Source: Phoronis australis
Taxonomy: Eukaryota > Phoronida > Phoronidae
NCBI GenBank assembly: GCA_002633005.1
Contig: NMRA01000108.1
Coordinates: 539,756 to 603,755 of the forward strand
Reading direction: 5' to 3'
DNA length: 64,000 nucleotides
Shown: positions 23,489 to 35,702 of the stretch, one piece after another
Layout: the number at the start of each line of letters is the position of its first letter
Position numbering within the stretch: position 1 is the first letter of the stretch
Program-made: the position numbers and the translations under genes
Notes under the pieces: generated by a model
What the model was told of the DNA's origin: nothing
Databases searched by the model: none
What the model saw: only the letters and a program-made list of their open reading frames with translations

Positions 23489-25997
23489 CTTAGCTTCTTA
23501 TTATACATCTGGCCAAAAACTAAATGTCGTCACAAGATATTACCAAATAATAAGTGCTCCATTCTCTATTCTGAAATTGGTGAGAACAAATAAAACATTT
23601 TTTCACCAGAACACACAATGCCCTACAAACTGTTTGTGGTGAAAATAATTATTGTTAATTTAGGCCGTGAAATAAATATCCACCCATGCAGATACAAATT
23701 AACAGGTTGGTGCGAGTAGAAAGTGGCTTGTGCGAAAATCTATCACAGACTGAATTTCGTACTCTGTGAAACAAGAGCCACGGAAGCAAATTTTTTACTC
23801 TTAACGATATCTCAAACCTTATTCACTGGATTGGCCGTTTTTACAATATTTCAAACATGTCTAGCAAAATACCTTATCTTCTTGGTCATAGAATGTTTCA
23901 AGATCAATAAAACAAGTGGGAAGCATCCTGACACAGAGTCTTGTGTAAAATCGAGGCATTGACGTGGAACATATTCCATTTACCCTATTTATACCCTGAT
24001 CATTGCTGGAATGTCCAAAGCAAAATTAAAGTCGATCAATGATCATGAATGAGGTGCAATTTCGTGATTTCCTTAATTAGTATACACGGCAAAGCGATGT
24101 TGTGCTTTCACCATAGATACGAGAATAGTGAACTAGTGGTAGTGGGAAAACGGTTACACGGCCAGAAGTTTTGATCAAAGAGTTACACATTTGCAAATAT
24201 GGACCACGAGTACTTTTAAAGTTGGTTGTCGGTAGTAGAAAATACAAATAAGTGCGAATTTTACAGAGGAGTTAAGTCTAAGTTGTCTTGTGAAAAGTAT
24301 TTATGTGAGGAGATGACGCAGCAATAGATATTTTACATAGCGAACATTAGATGTTCAACTCACACATTAGAAACTGAAAACGGCTGAAGAAATGGTATTT
24401 CCCGCTGTGAAAGAAAATTTGAAATGCAGGAGAAATTGAGAGAGAAGAACATTTCATGTTGCGTTGCCCAGTATTGGTAGATTTAAGAAACAGGTTCTTA
24501 CCACGCTGCCACTTTAGAAACAATGATATCAGGTCTCTTTTTAACTCGAAAACAGCCAACACTTTCGAGAACACCTCAATGTATAAACAAAGGGCAATGA
24601 TGAGCAGAAACGAAGTATTAAATCTTTAATGGCTGTGTACGCATGCATAAAGTTTGTATAATTACTATTGTGAACTGTGGGCCGGTGGCCTCTTGTTCAA
24701 ATAAATATGAGTTTACGTAAGTTAGTACGTTCACGGCACAAGAAAACTCACATGTATCACAAAAAGAGCATTTGTTGTTATTTCTGATGAAAGCTCGTGC
24801 TTAAAACGACTAAAAATCCGCGTTCTGTAGAAAAAAAAGACCTTTCTTTTGATTTAGACCATTTGCCGCCATAAAAGTGGTCCCGCTTGTTCCATTAATA
24901 ACTAACATGAAAACTGATTTTAGGTCTTGCAAAGAACAAACAGCTCGTTATCGCTCGACACTATGCCGGGCGTCTAAAGTAACAAACCATTTTGTAGAGA
25001 CTGAGCTCAATCAATAACGAACTGTCAGTTCGCAAGCATAGCTATTTTGGCTTGGTGACAATATGAGACCAATTTCGTCATGTTAAGGGATCGACATCAT
25101 AATCGGTTTTGCGACGAACCCGCTTTAAAGCAGAACTCGCAGGCTAATTCATTATCTCTGATTGCTTGACCAAATTAGTTAGAAGCACAACATATAGCGA
25201 CGATGCGAATATAAAGTATGTTGAAAATTTCCAAATGTGAGAACGTGTTTTGTGGCGCAAATGATCCGCTGCAAATCACTGAACCCTGCCCAGTAAGTAT
25301 CGTGACGTTGTGCTGGGGAAAAACACAGCATGATGCGGGATATGTGAGCCCGCGAGGTACGTCATTAGTAGTGCAAAGGTCGCCTATTTGCAGATTTTTT
25401 TGTTTTCACATTTACAAATGGTCAGTGAATGCAACTGCACTTTGTTTAGCGTAAATTGTGTTAGAACAGCATTGTCGTTTAGTTCCTGCTATAAATTAAC
25501 ATAGTTAGGAGCATGCAAATACATCTTTAAATGAAATTCACACTCGATTTGTTCAGTCTCAATACTGTGTTCAGGTTACCTATAGATACTAATGAAAAGC
25601 AAGTACAACTGTCACCGGATGAAGGGGATGGTGCATACATGTACTTGTCGAAGATCTTTAGCTTTACCTCAGTTTCGGAGAATTTTATAAACTACCTTTG
25701 TTCGTACTCTGTGCGTATTCCATAAAGGTAGACACTCGCAAGGCACTTTTGACGAGAAGTCTTGACTTCAGGAACGGAAGGAGATTTTTAACTTAGATTA
25801 CAGTTTTCTCCCGTAATTCAATATTCCAGCCTCCCATACCGATAACTTCAGTGGCGGATATGATTACTTACCCTCGCGGCAAGCCAACACATTTTACTCG
25901 TGTGGATCACTACCACCTAAACCTCAGTTTGGTCACTAGAGCGCGTTGTCGTGGTTTCTAATCCGGGGAAAGAGAGAGCACGTACGCATATATGAGA

Positions 25998-26019
25998 ACA
26001 CACACACACACACACACAC
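25998..26019. repeat. (CA)n microsatellite
   Basis: An uninterrupted AC dinucleotide run of 22 bases in non-coding DNA. Confidence 0.95.
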
Positions 26020-26734
26020 TTAGAGATAACATTTATTGAGACATTTCTAACATATCAGATGACGTGTTGGGTAATGAAGGCCTTGGAAAATAGAGCAATA
26101 GAGCATTTAGGCGCAGTAGGCGTCCGTTAAAAGATTGCATTTTCAAACGCACATTGAGAAAAAGCTACTACACCTTGGGTTTGCGGCCAGCAAGAAGCGT
26201 TCAAATGTATCTTCTCTTTTTCGAGTTGTTCTTATTTGAAATGTGTCCAGTAATTTTGAGATGCTCTGAGTAAAATCTCAACAATTTCTGTGACTTAGCA
26301 AGCCACGCACACATGGCTTCGGTTGTCTAATTAGCCACACATCCTACGGAATATTATGTGTGACACTACCAAGTCAACCTGCATATTCAATAGCCTTTAC
26401 GTGACCAAGAGTGTGAGGTACATGGCATTTGGGTCCGCAGCCGCACGTCTCCTTGTTGTCTAATGATAAATATCTCGATTCACTTGTGGGGTGCATCGTC
26501 GCTGACCGTTTGTTCAATTTCGTGTTGAAGTCGACCTTTTGGGGTTCAGAAGTTTCAATGCAGGACAAGCGCAAATACCAGTGAAGTCTATGGGGTGAAA
26601 AGGGAATTGTTTTTCGTATAATCTGTGTGCACGCGCAATTTTTGGCTGCGCAGTTCTGACATGTTTTGTCGTCTAAGGACGTAAATGGATGCCTGGAGCA
26701 CAGGTGGTGTGGCTTAGTTGTATATATTCAGCAT

Positions 26735-26900
26735 TGGAACACCTCGGGTATTTCGCCTCGGAGGTGAACGTTATCTGCACATTAAGGGCTTATCATTCTC
26801 CAGTTTGAAAATCTACACATATGCAGATGCTGTTTTCCTCCCGGGAGGATAAAGTCGACGCTACAAAAACATCCGACATTCTCTGGAAGGCGTACTCATG
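26735..26900. repeat. Dispersed repeat, copy shared with 14275-14450
   Basis: It carries CACCTCGGGTATTT, GAGGTGAACGTT, and GACGCTACAAAAACATCC then ATTCTCTGGAAG, the same block order as at 14275. Diverged and non-coding. Confidence 0.5.
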
Positions 26901-27429
26901 TGTCAGTGTTTCCTGCTACATCCCTCGTCCTTCACAACTTCACTGTGGCAATCACGGCTCAACATGTCTATAGCTAACAAGACAAATAGTACGTGTGAAT
27001 GCAACATATTCCGACGCTTGTTCTATTCAATTAGACAAGTGAACCAATATTTTTCTAAGAATGGAAGTCAATTAGTAAATGCATTATCGAAACCTTGATA
27101 TTTGATAATGGAATCAGTATTCTGGGAATAAGCGGCCCTCGGCACAGCTTAAAGGACGTTCTCGGCAGAGAACGTAATTTTACAGCAACTCCGCAGTAGC
27201 AACCGAATGCTTTGCCGAAGTGTCAGATCCACTAGATAAATATGCATTGTTTTAAACGCATTTATATGGTAAAGATACTGGACGCGATTTTAACGAATGT
27301 CCGGCAGGAAACGTCAAGAATTGGCGATTTGAAATAAAATCAAAGCTGAAAACGTCAAGACGTCTATTCTAATTAATAATAATCCTAAAAATAATGCGTT
27401 TTCCGCTGTTCAACTGTGTTGTGATGATC

Positions 27430-27725
27430 TCAACCAATCCTCGTTCTGTAACCTGCTAATGCATCATTGGCGTCTATCTTGAAAGATAAAATCAGGAATC
27501 AATTAAAAATCCATACCCCTATTTAAAAATTGGGTATTATGGTCCTTGGTCTTTTCCCACCATTGCCGTGTAATTCACGCTTTTCAGTTTAGCAGACTTC
27601 AAAAGAGTTGTAATATTTTGCTCCTAACTTTTCAGGGTTGTTGAGGATTATAGAGTATTATCTCGTTGCAAAGAACTGGTATCTGTTAATAAGCCCAAAC
27701 TGGGTTTGATATCCTTTTTTAAGTG
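27430..27725. repeat. Dispersed repeat, copy shared with 43810-44170
   Basis: Shared blocks in order: CTAATGCATCATTGGCGTC, CTTGAAAGA, GTTGCCGTGT/ATTGCCGTGT, TTTAGCAGACTT, and GGTTTGATATCCTT versus GATTTGGTATCCTT. Diverged, no coding content; an unclassified interspersed repeat. Confidence 0.6.
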
Positions 27726-28711
27726 GTAAGCTTTCAGGTACGCATTTAATATCACCCCAGTTACTGACAATTGACGCGTAACGTAATCACGCGCCTTTGG
27801 TAAGAGATTTGTGGGATGTCTGCAATAAATTGTGGGTTTCCAAGCAAAAGTAAAGCTACTGGAGAACGTGTAGCTACTGTGCATTTGAAGTCAGTAAACG
27901 GCAATAAACGTGTATATCCCACATTTTTCTATCCGTACAAATGTTCACTAATGGCATCGCTGACGGAGCGTCTTGTCAATCAAAGACTGCGGCGCCACTT
28001 AAGTGTTTCAATCGCTTATAGGAGGGCAGAAAATAGTCGTGTAATCTGTTTACAATGGTCCTTTACGGACCCAGTTTGATTAATTATTCATATCATAATT
28101 GAAATATTCTACCGGAGTAGATTTGTTCGCGTGACAGTTAGGGCGCTTATGTGCCAATCAGGAAGAGAATTCTCCGGTGACGAGGAAATTGCTCGACCTC
28201 AGTTAACATCAAAGATATGATGATCACCGGCTTTGGTCGTGTCAATTGAACAAAAAGGCATATTAATGAGATTATAACGCTCTAGAATATTTTATTGAAG
28301 TCACCACCAACTCTAAAAAGTGCGACTGTTGTTTAATTTTCAAGCAACATTATGTAACTGTATTGACATAGAATGACCCGGCGTAAACAAATGTCATAAT
28401 ATATATTTCATTGAGATTTGAAAAAAATGACGTATCTCGCCGAACCAAAATAAAGTAACAACACGTAATCTGATAGTAGTCAGAAGTGCACGTAGCCACT
28501 GGTCAGTGTCGTCACGATGTAGTGTCCATCTTCTTCTCCGTGGCTTAAGTGAACACAGCATTTTGTCACTGCAAAACAAGGAAGAACAATTGCAATAAAT
28601 TAAAAATTACTTTAGTGGAAGTCACTTCTAATGTCAATTAGTATAGCCTGGTCGTGAAGGAATGGGGCAGAAAATCAAGGCGTGTCCCGTGCCCCAAGAA
28701 GGGAAAACGCC

Positions 28712-29292
28712 TTATGTTTCACAGGGACGTCGAGAGACGGGGTTGAAGTTATGAAGCCCAGCAAGCTTTTCGAATATGCAACAGGCCTTGCCGGGGAAAA
28801 ACGTCATTTTCATCTGATTCTGTAATCTGTCTATAGGGTATATCATAAAACGGTGATCTTCTGGTAACCATTCCAGAGTTGAAGACCACTGAACTTTTTC
28901 GTATTTGTGAAACATTTTCAGTCTAAAACTTTACGTCTTTGGCTGAGTTGACGCCCTTGTAGGGTGTGAAGTCGATTGACCATACCGTTGATGTGCGTCA
29001 GAACCTCCTGAGTAGTCCAATGAGCAACTCTCCTCTGTACTGTCTTTGTGATAGCTGCGTTATAACATAGAGTAGATGCACATTCCAAGATGGGTCGAAC
29101 CATAATTTTTTAAGCAAACTCCTGAAACTTGTGGGTCCCTACACGTAAGTTTCGTCCCGTAGGAAACCCAGAGTTTTATTTCAGTGGTTTCTTTTGGACG
29201 GTATTTATCTTATTGTGAGGTCCATCTGAGGTTACGCGAATAGGTAACGCCCAAGTATTTGACTTCCTTGGCAGACTTCAAAGTGTAGTTCA
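28712..29292 (-). pseudogene. Decayed non-LTR retrotransposon reverse transcriptase (jockey/CR1-like C-terminal part)
   Basis: Read on the minus strand from high to low coordinates, conserved blocks appear in the right order but in different frames. They are KSAKEVKYLGVTYSRNLRW (29214-29292), GRNLRVGTHKFQEFA (about 29112-29156), MVRPILECAS with QRRVAHWTT (28918-29103), and a segment with WLPEDHR and FFPGK (28715-28915). These correspond to the thumb and C-terminal end of non-LTR reverse transcriptases (KYLGV, RNL, LVRPILEYAS, QRRAARW, SFFPR). Several stops and frameshifts separate them and the catalytic palm motif is absent, so this is a dead, 5'-truncated LINE. Confidence 0.75.
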
Positions 29293-31048
29293 GTACAAAC
29301 TCTATACATGTACATGTTGCAATTCAACTGGTATTTGTGTAGCATGCAATGTGAGTTTTTTGATACTTGGGACTGTGCATACCTGAAATTTCTAGGGTTA
29401 CGGCTCGCTGACGCAATAATCGCACCCGCAAGATCATGCGGCAAGATCACGCAAAAGCACTACACAACGCACTCCAATTTCTTTGGAACTGTCTTGTCTT
29501 CTCATCTTTCTTTCTGTGAATGACATTGTTTTAATCTGATGCATATTACGCCCGACTTAAGTGGGTCATTTTCATTATGTATAGACTTAGAGTAGGGGCG
29601 TATTGGCACGAAAATGACTTCCGGTTGATCCCGAACTCAGATTTGGTGGACAGAAAGTTAAGTATTACTCAATGGTCCATTTATTTAAAAACAGGAATAA
29701 ATTCAACATGACGTGGCTATTTCAAAAGTCGGCCATTGGTTTTCCTAAGTCACAATCCTCGGTCACTACTCTCTAATAAACAAATAAATGCGGTAGATCA
29801 AGGCAGCTGCAGCCCATACAGGTGACCAGTGAGACGTCTGGTGGCGATCAACAAGTGTACTTTGGCTAGACCATCTTGTAGACAAATGGACATTCAGTTA
29901 GATTCTCCAGGCGGTGCCGGTTAGGCTGTTTCTGCATGACCTTCTACTTTTGCCCTATATATGATTTATACGTCAACTGTATGTGACTGAATTCTCATGC
30001 AGTAAGACACGTCAGATTTTTCCTGTCGGTCCTCGCGTACTTCGTCGAATAGCGCACCCTTTCTGAGGGGAGTGTAACACAATAATTGTAACAACTGAAG
30101 TGCTTTATCCATTTTTAATGGTTCACCGTGAATTTGAATACCTTTCCAGATTGATCAGTATTGTTGTGTTGATGTTTTAACAGAAACATAACACGCCAGT
30201 GAATGTCAAAGTCAATATTGTACCACCAGGCGTAATTTGACCCAGGATTGTCTGCATATATATTGATTAACGTGCTATTACGTATCAATAAGTTATGGCT
30301 ATGCTTCTGTAGAACGTACTGGTTCCAATAAGAAAAAAAAGAACAACGGTCATCGAATAAGTCATAAATGTAGATTTTAGTTCTTAATCGAATTATTTAG
30401 TTTAGATTTTAGTTCTTAAACGTACGTCGGTCGAAACTACCTAGCAGGAACCAAATTTACTTAAAAATGAGAAAAGCCACGACCCAGCTAGATTAGTTCA
30501 TAATAGGGACCTGGGAATTCCAATCTCCTTTTGACACGTGATTCGTCGTACAAACTAGAAAGGCTGGTCCTGGCTTCCGACAAAGATCCATAGAGATTCA
30601 CTTAAACAAAATCAGCTTTAAATAGCGTATTTACGGTGCTTCGTGAGTGCTTTTATCAATACGGAAGTAAACATTGAACAACAAGAGCGAGCGAGACTAC
30701 GGCTCAGCTAATCAGCTTGGTGAACCAACATTTAGTATTTTCTTACGTAGCCGGCCATATTATCCTCCGCGTAGTATTTTAGACGAAAAAAGCATAACGC
30801 ATTATCTTTCAGTTGCAATCAGGGCATCAAAGGCAATGCAAAACCATCTTTTCTGCTTTTGACAATTGGTCTTCTGTTCTCTGCTCCAAATTCCCAATCT
30901 CCTAAATCGGAACTAATTTTGAACGTACACACGAAGTGTCTTCGATTACCACACGTTGTGAGCAGGTGAGCTGACCTTTGGACGAGACGGTCCCGCCACC
31001 TGGTGACTGCAGCCAACCATGTGGCCAGAAATAACTGCACCATGTTCT

Positions 31049-32007
31049 CATAGGCGGATTTAGGGGGGGGGGCCCAGGGGGCCCGGCCCCCCCCCTTGGC
31101 TGCCGCAAAAAAATAAAACAGCAAGAGCGTAGGGAAATGTTGAGTTTATTAATTTGCCCCGGTAATTAAAATTATACGGATGAAAAAAGATTTAAATGTG
31201 TGCAGTTTTAGCGNNNNNNNNNNNNNNNNNNNNNNNNNNNNNNNNNNNNNNNNNNNNNNNNNNNNNNNNNNNNNNNNNNNNNNNNNNNNNNNNNNNNNNN
31301 NNNNNNNNNNNNNNNNNNNNNNNNNNNNNNNNNNNNNNNNNNNNNNNNNNNNNNNNNNNNNNNNNNNNNNNNNNNNNNNNNNNNNNNNNNNNNNNNNNNN
31401 NNNNNNNNNNNNNNNNNNNNNNNNNNNNNNNNNNNNNNNNNNNNNNNNNNNNNNNNNNNNNNNNNNNNNNNNNNNNNNNNNNNNNNNNNNNNNNNNNNNN
31501 NNNNNNNNNNNNNNNNNNNNNNNNNNNNNNNNNNNNNNNNNNNNNNNNNNNNNNNNNNNNNNNNNNNNNNNNNNNNNNNNNNNNNNNNNNNNNNNNNNNN
31601 NNNNNNNNNNNNNNNNNNNNNNNNNNNNNNNNNNNNNNNNNNNNNNNNNNNNNNNNNNNNNNNNNNNNNNNNNNNNNNNNNNNNNNNNNNNNNNNNNNNN
31701 NNNNNNNNNNNNNNNNNNNNNNNNNNNNNNNNNNNNNNNNNNNNNNNNNNNNNNNNNNNNNNNNNNNNNNNNNNNNNNNNNNNNNNNNNNNNNNNNNNNN
31801 NNNNNNNNNNNNNNNNNNNTTTTTTTTTCCTTTTTTTCTTGGATAATACATCAGAAATCAAGGAAAATGCTTGATTTTTAGAGGAAAAAACAGAAAAATT
31901 TCCTCCCCCCATTCGGTGCTGTGCGCATCTGCAATCGTGGTTTGCGCAAATGCTTACAGCCGGAAAAAATGTTGGGCCCCCCTTGTGATATCCTAGATCC
32001 GCCACTG
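31049..32007. mobile_element. TIR element interrupted by an assembly gap
   Basis: The left end CATAGGCGGATTTAGG plus a G-run and the right end CCTAGATCCGCCACTG are inverted copies. GTTCT flanks both sides exactly (31044-31048 and 32008-32012), a candidate 5-bp target-site duplication. The interior is mostly unsequenced (606 N), so a transposase cannot be excluded. Same terminal family as 19187-19340. Confidence 0.6.
31214..31819. other. Assembly gap of 606 N
   Basis: All bases are N. The long open frames spanning it are artefacts of untranslatable codons. The gap falls inside a repeat element, a common cause of assembly failure. Confidence 0.99.
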
Positions 32008-32012
32008 GTTCT

Positions 32013-35000
32013 TGCCGATGAATGATCTTTCTTTCGCATTTTTGGGGTCTGAAAACCAGCAAAATGACCTTGGCGAAAGTCATTAAATTATGAAGAGGCA
32101 TATTTCAAACAAATAAAAGGATTTTTGTTGAGAAACCTTGTCTTCAAGGCTTAGAAGTAAAAAGACTCAGTCGGCGTCTAGGCAATGCGTCAATGTTCAA
32201 TTCGTTCATTGTTAATAATGAAATATGTTATTCAAGCTCCGCCTTCTACCTAAAAATATGCAAAAAGTGATATAAGTTAAGCAATCAATCAAACTGGAGT
32301 CAAACTTGAAATTGATTTCATTCAGTCAACAGGATTTGACTGAATATCTGCAAACACTGAATGAATCATGATTTATGCAGCCCAAGTTGGAAATGCCCCT
32401 TTTAAGTAGACCTACGGAATGACATCACGCTTATTTGCTTTTCATTCGACATTTTTTACGTCTCTTATGCACTTCAGTACATTCACATTCTGTCCGCAAG
32501 TCCAATGTCTCATGACCTTACGGTTTGAGATTTTAGTGTGACGGTATCTGTCGTCCACGCCACCTGATGGTTGGAAATGTGGGCGTGTGTTCTCTATTGG
32601 TGACTGGACTGCTTTCCGTACTAGACACACGAAACTCTCGAAAACGCAAAAATCGGCCAAGTCTTTACAAGATATCGCTATGCATTACAAGCGAAGCGCA
32701 GGATTACGCTAACTTTTCTTGCAGGTGCCTTAAGTTTACAGAACTGGGCTCAGTAAAAATAAAGACGACGCAATTCCAGATTTTTGGGCTCTATTTTATC
32801 AAAGGTCGCCGGCTGTAGTTAGAACATAGTAGCCTCGTTCGTGAGCGCAGTATACGACGAATGTGAGCTTATAGAACTGCTGCCGTTACTACTAAGCGGT
32901 ACCAACAGAAGATGGTGTTTACAAAACCGACACTCACATTGGTGAGTTGACCACTCTGTGGCTTTGTAGGGAGGACCATTCTCTAAAAGCGGAGAAATTA
33001 CGTAGCATTTGATTTTTGACTTTATACCAATCTGCCACTAATTAAGGCACGTGACATTGCTTTTTATGGAAATTTACGAAAAAGGGAAAGAACATTCGTA
33101 GCTAAAGAATACGTTCAATAACATGATCAAATTTTGCATGACATAAATGTTCGACATAAAATCTCAAAAAAAACTTTTATAGTTTTTTAAATTATCGTTT
33201 CGTTTTCGTTTTATGCAACTTTAATTTTTTTCACAAAATCACCTATTTTTCATAGCCCTTCATGCAAAAGTGGAACGTTTCAAAACAATTCCTAACGGGG
33301 TTTTGGGCAACAGTGCATAGAGCATAGTATCTAAAGGTTGCATGATTATCCGAATATTCATTTTTGAGATACGATGTTCCCAAGTTGGCCAAACTTGTCA
33401 TTTTCCTAGGGTCGTTACATAACTTTAAAATCGGAGGGTTTAAGAATGAACACGCAATTCAACATAAATTCGAAACCTAAATTCATCTATTCCATTTTCG
33501 ACATTACAACTAAACTCGGACGTGGGTGCTCGTCCATAAGAAGAAGATATTTGGCCTTGGTGATGTCCCTCTTGTAGACCTACCAATGATTAACTTCTCG
33601 ACGAGTGCCGATATACTGGAAAAAATCTGAGATACGACCTCTGATAAAATGGGCCGTTTCCTTTAACCTTATTATTTGTTCTCACAATTTGCATCATATT
33701 TTACAGATCGCCGTCCCCAGTGGCTGCAGGACATGTGTCCAAAGACTCTGTAAAGATGTGGGCTTTCAAAACAGAGGGAACGCATTATGATCTAATATTC
33801 CGTGAGTGATCTCATTTGTTACTAAATGTTCAAGTTGATTGCGTTACCGAGGGCTTGTAATCAGTAATTTCTGAGCCGTGCTTGTTTGGACTTGAATAGC
33901 TCAAGTTTTCAGCAAAGATGAATGCGCCAATTTTTCAACGAAAACAAACTAGTCAATTTAGGATCCCAACTTCATAGTGCTCAATGGTAAACGTCTCAAG
34001 CATGCACGGCCGTTTCTTACTTATGCCAAAAATCATCATTATTACGTTTGCGCTCAGGGCTCGACGCGTAACAATTGCGATCTGGCAAAATTCCCCCTAA
34101 TTAAGTCGCGAACTGAGCTGACCAAAACAAGGACACTCCATATAGGGGGCCTTGGCTCCTACATACCACGCATGGTTGGTAACATCCGGAAATGAAGCAA
34201 ACGAGATAGTACGATATTTGAAGGACCAGGGTATTTGTCACCCGTGTTACAAGAAACAATAACGAGCAATTGCGTATCCGTTCAATTTGTTGCGTCTACT
34301 CAAATATCTTGTCCTCTCTTGGTGTTAGATGTGACAGTCGCGGTTGAGTTTAGTAAAAATGAATGTCGCAGTATTTTTCTGCTTAACGGAGGGAACAAAT
34401 GCTGCGCAATCCACCTGATACAAGACTAATTATTTTACTGAATGTGGACTTGTCACTGTATTGTGACGCCAATAGGTTACTTAGAATAATCAATTTTTGA
34501 AAAATACCTATTCTCTACAGCCATAAGTTAAAAGCGAAAATAGCGAGGTGTATCAGGGTATTCAACTCACGTGACTTTTCAAATAAGGGAAGACAATACA
34601 GTGGGGGAACTAGACTGCATTTTCGGTGCACACGAAGCCGGAACGACGCTATCGGCGCACGCTACCTGGGCATGACTCATAAATGGGCCCTTCTGCATTT
34701 TCCCGAACTATTCTGACTCCCGTCTGTTTGCTTCCTATGTAGTATTTTCAGTGCATGCCCGGATGTGTGCGTGGCGACTTCCTGACGACCTGGAATTTTA
34801 ACAGGTCGCCAAACAGAATTAGTAGTCGCATTCACTGGCGACCTGCAGGTCGCCAAATAGAGTCCTGTGTCTAAGCTGTGATTGCGTGTTCTTATCCTGG
34901 GCTCACAATTAATGTGACTATTACGTTGGCACAAGTACGAGTGTTTGATTTTGCGTTTGTCGAAAGTTATGCCAGTTTGGTTCCCAAGAAGGCACTGTAA

Positions 35001-35643
35001 GCTTACATTTTTTGCTGGGTTTTGCCTGACAGTGCACACGTCACTGGTCTTGCTGCCCTTTTTACACTCTGTAGCAAACTGTGAGTCGTGTCACATGAAA
35101 GCCGCCATTCCTAACCACAGAAACTATATTCTATCCCATATTTTTACCCTTTAACTTTCACCGAAAAAAAGGTGTCAAAAACGCAAAATTGACAGTTTTC
35201 AGCCCAAAAACCACCATTTCCCTGCCAATGCTCGACACCGTGAGCCAACATTAGAATCTTAAAGCAAATTTCCCAGGGATTCCACAAATCAGGATGGTCC
35301 GGTAAAAGTGCTGTCATTCAATTAGATTTTTGCAATTCTGTGATATTTGATGGCTATCTCAGTGAAATCGCAGCAGATACACAACCCATGTATGCTGCAA
35401 TTCAGCATTGTTATAGGGCCAGGGGCCGCCATTTTGAAGAAAATTGTATCTGCAGCCGAACTCGTGGTCTGCTTGTACAGTGCATCCGAAATGAGCATCG
35501 CCTTATGATATTGAAACCTGCGCCTCGCTGTGCTTAAAAATGTGCTCACCCGCCCAGTAAGCTCTCAAAAGAAAAAAAAACAATGCCGTCGAAAATAAAC
35601 ACCCTGGTATTATAATTAAAGTAATTCCATCTATTGCTTACAG
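32013..35643. other. Upstream region of the FAIM-like exons, no exon confirmed
   Basis: By position this should hold introns and earlier exons of the FAIM-like gene, but I could not confirm one. It includes a segment near 32038-32098 (GGTCTGAAA, ATGACCTTGG, GAAAGTCAT) that recurs at 45538-45600, and an 18-bp perfect palindrome at 34837-34854 with GGTCGCC repeats around it. Confidence 0.4.
34837..34854. repeat. 18-bp perfect palindrome
   Basis: GGCGACCTGCAGGTCGCC is its own reverse complement. A further direct copy of CAGGTCGCCAAA lies 46 bp upstream, so the block looks like part of a small repeat. Function unknown. Confidence 0.8.
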
Positions 35644-35702
35644 GAAAAGACACAGGACAAATCTGGATTAACGGCAAGGAAGTGCCTTCGGATGACATTT
35701 TG
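35644..35702 (+). CDS. FAIM: FAIM-like penultimate exon
   Basis: Acceptor TTGCTTACAG|GA, donor ATTTTG|GTTAGT. It is 59 nt (two bases completing a codon, then 19 codons), encoding KDTGQIWINGKEVPSDDIL, equivalent to the DAMDVWCNGKKL strand of human FAIM. Confidence 0.75.

Larger units (their letters stand above)
18685..28699. other. Intronic or intergenic, no gene recognised
   Basis: Ten kilobases without convincing exons. Besides the features listed separately (the TIR element, Penelope-like hairpin, CA microsatellite and dispersed repeats), the sequence is AT-rich with short random open frames on both strands. Confidence 0.5.

Noticed and set aside
30819-31124. Minus-strand proline/glycine-rich open frame near 31 kb
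   Set aside because: It reads through the G/C run of a TIR element end; no real protein similarity.
31180-32101. Long open frames of 216-297 codons on both strands
   Set aside because: They consist almost entirely of N and have no sequence content.
34235-34429. Open frame with VEFSKNECRSIFLLNGG, considered as a missing FAIM exon
   Set aside because: There is a plausible acceptor (TTGGTGTTAG) and weak resemblance to a FAIM strand, but no usable donor before the stop and the required phase 1 end cannot be made.
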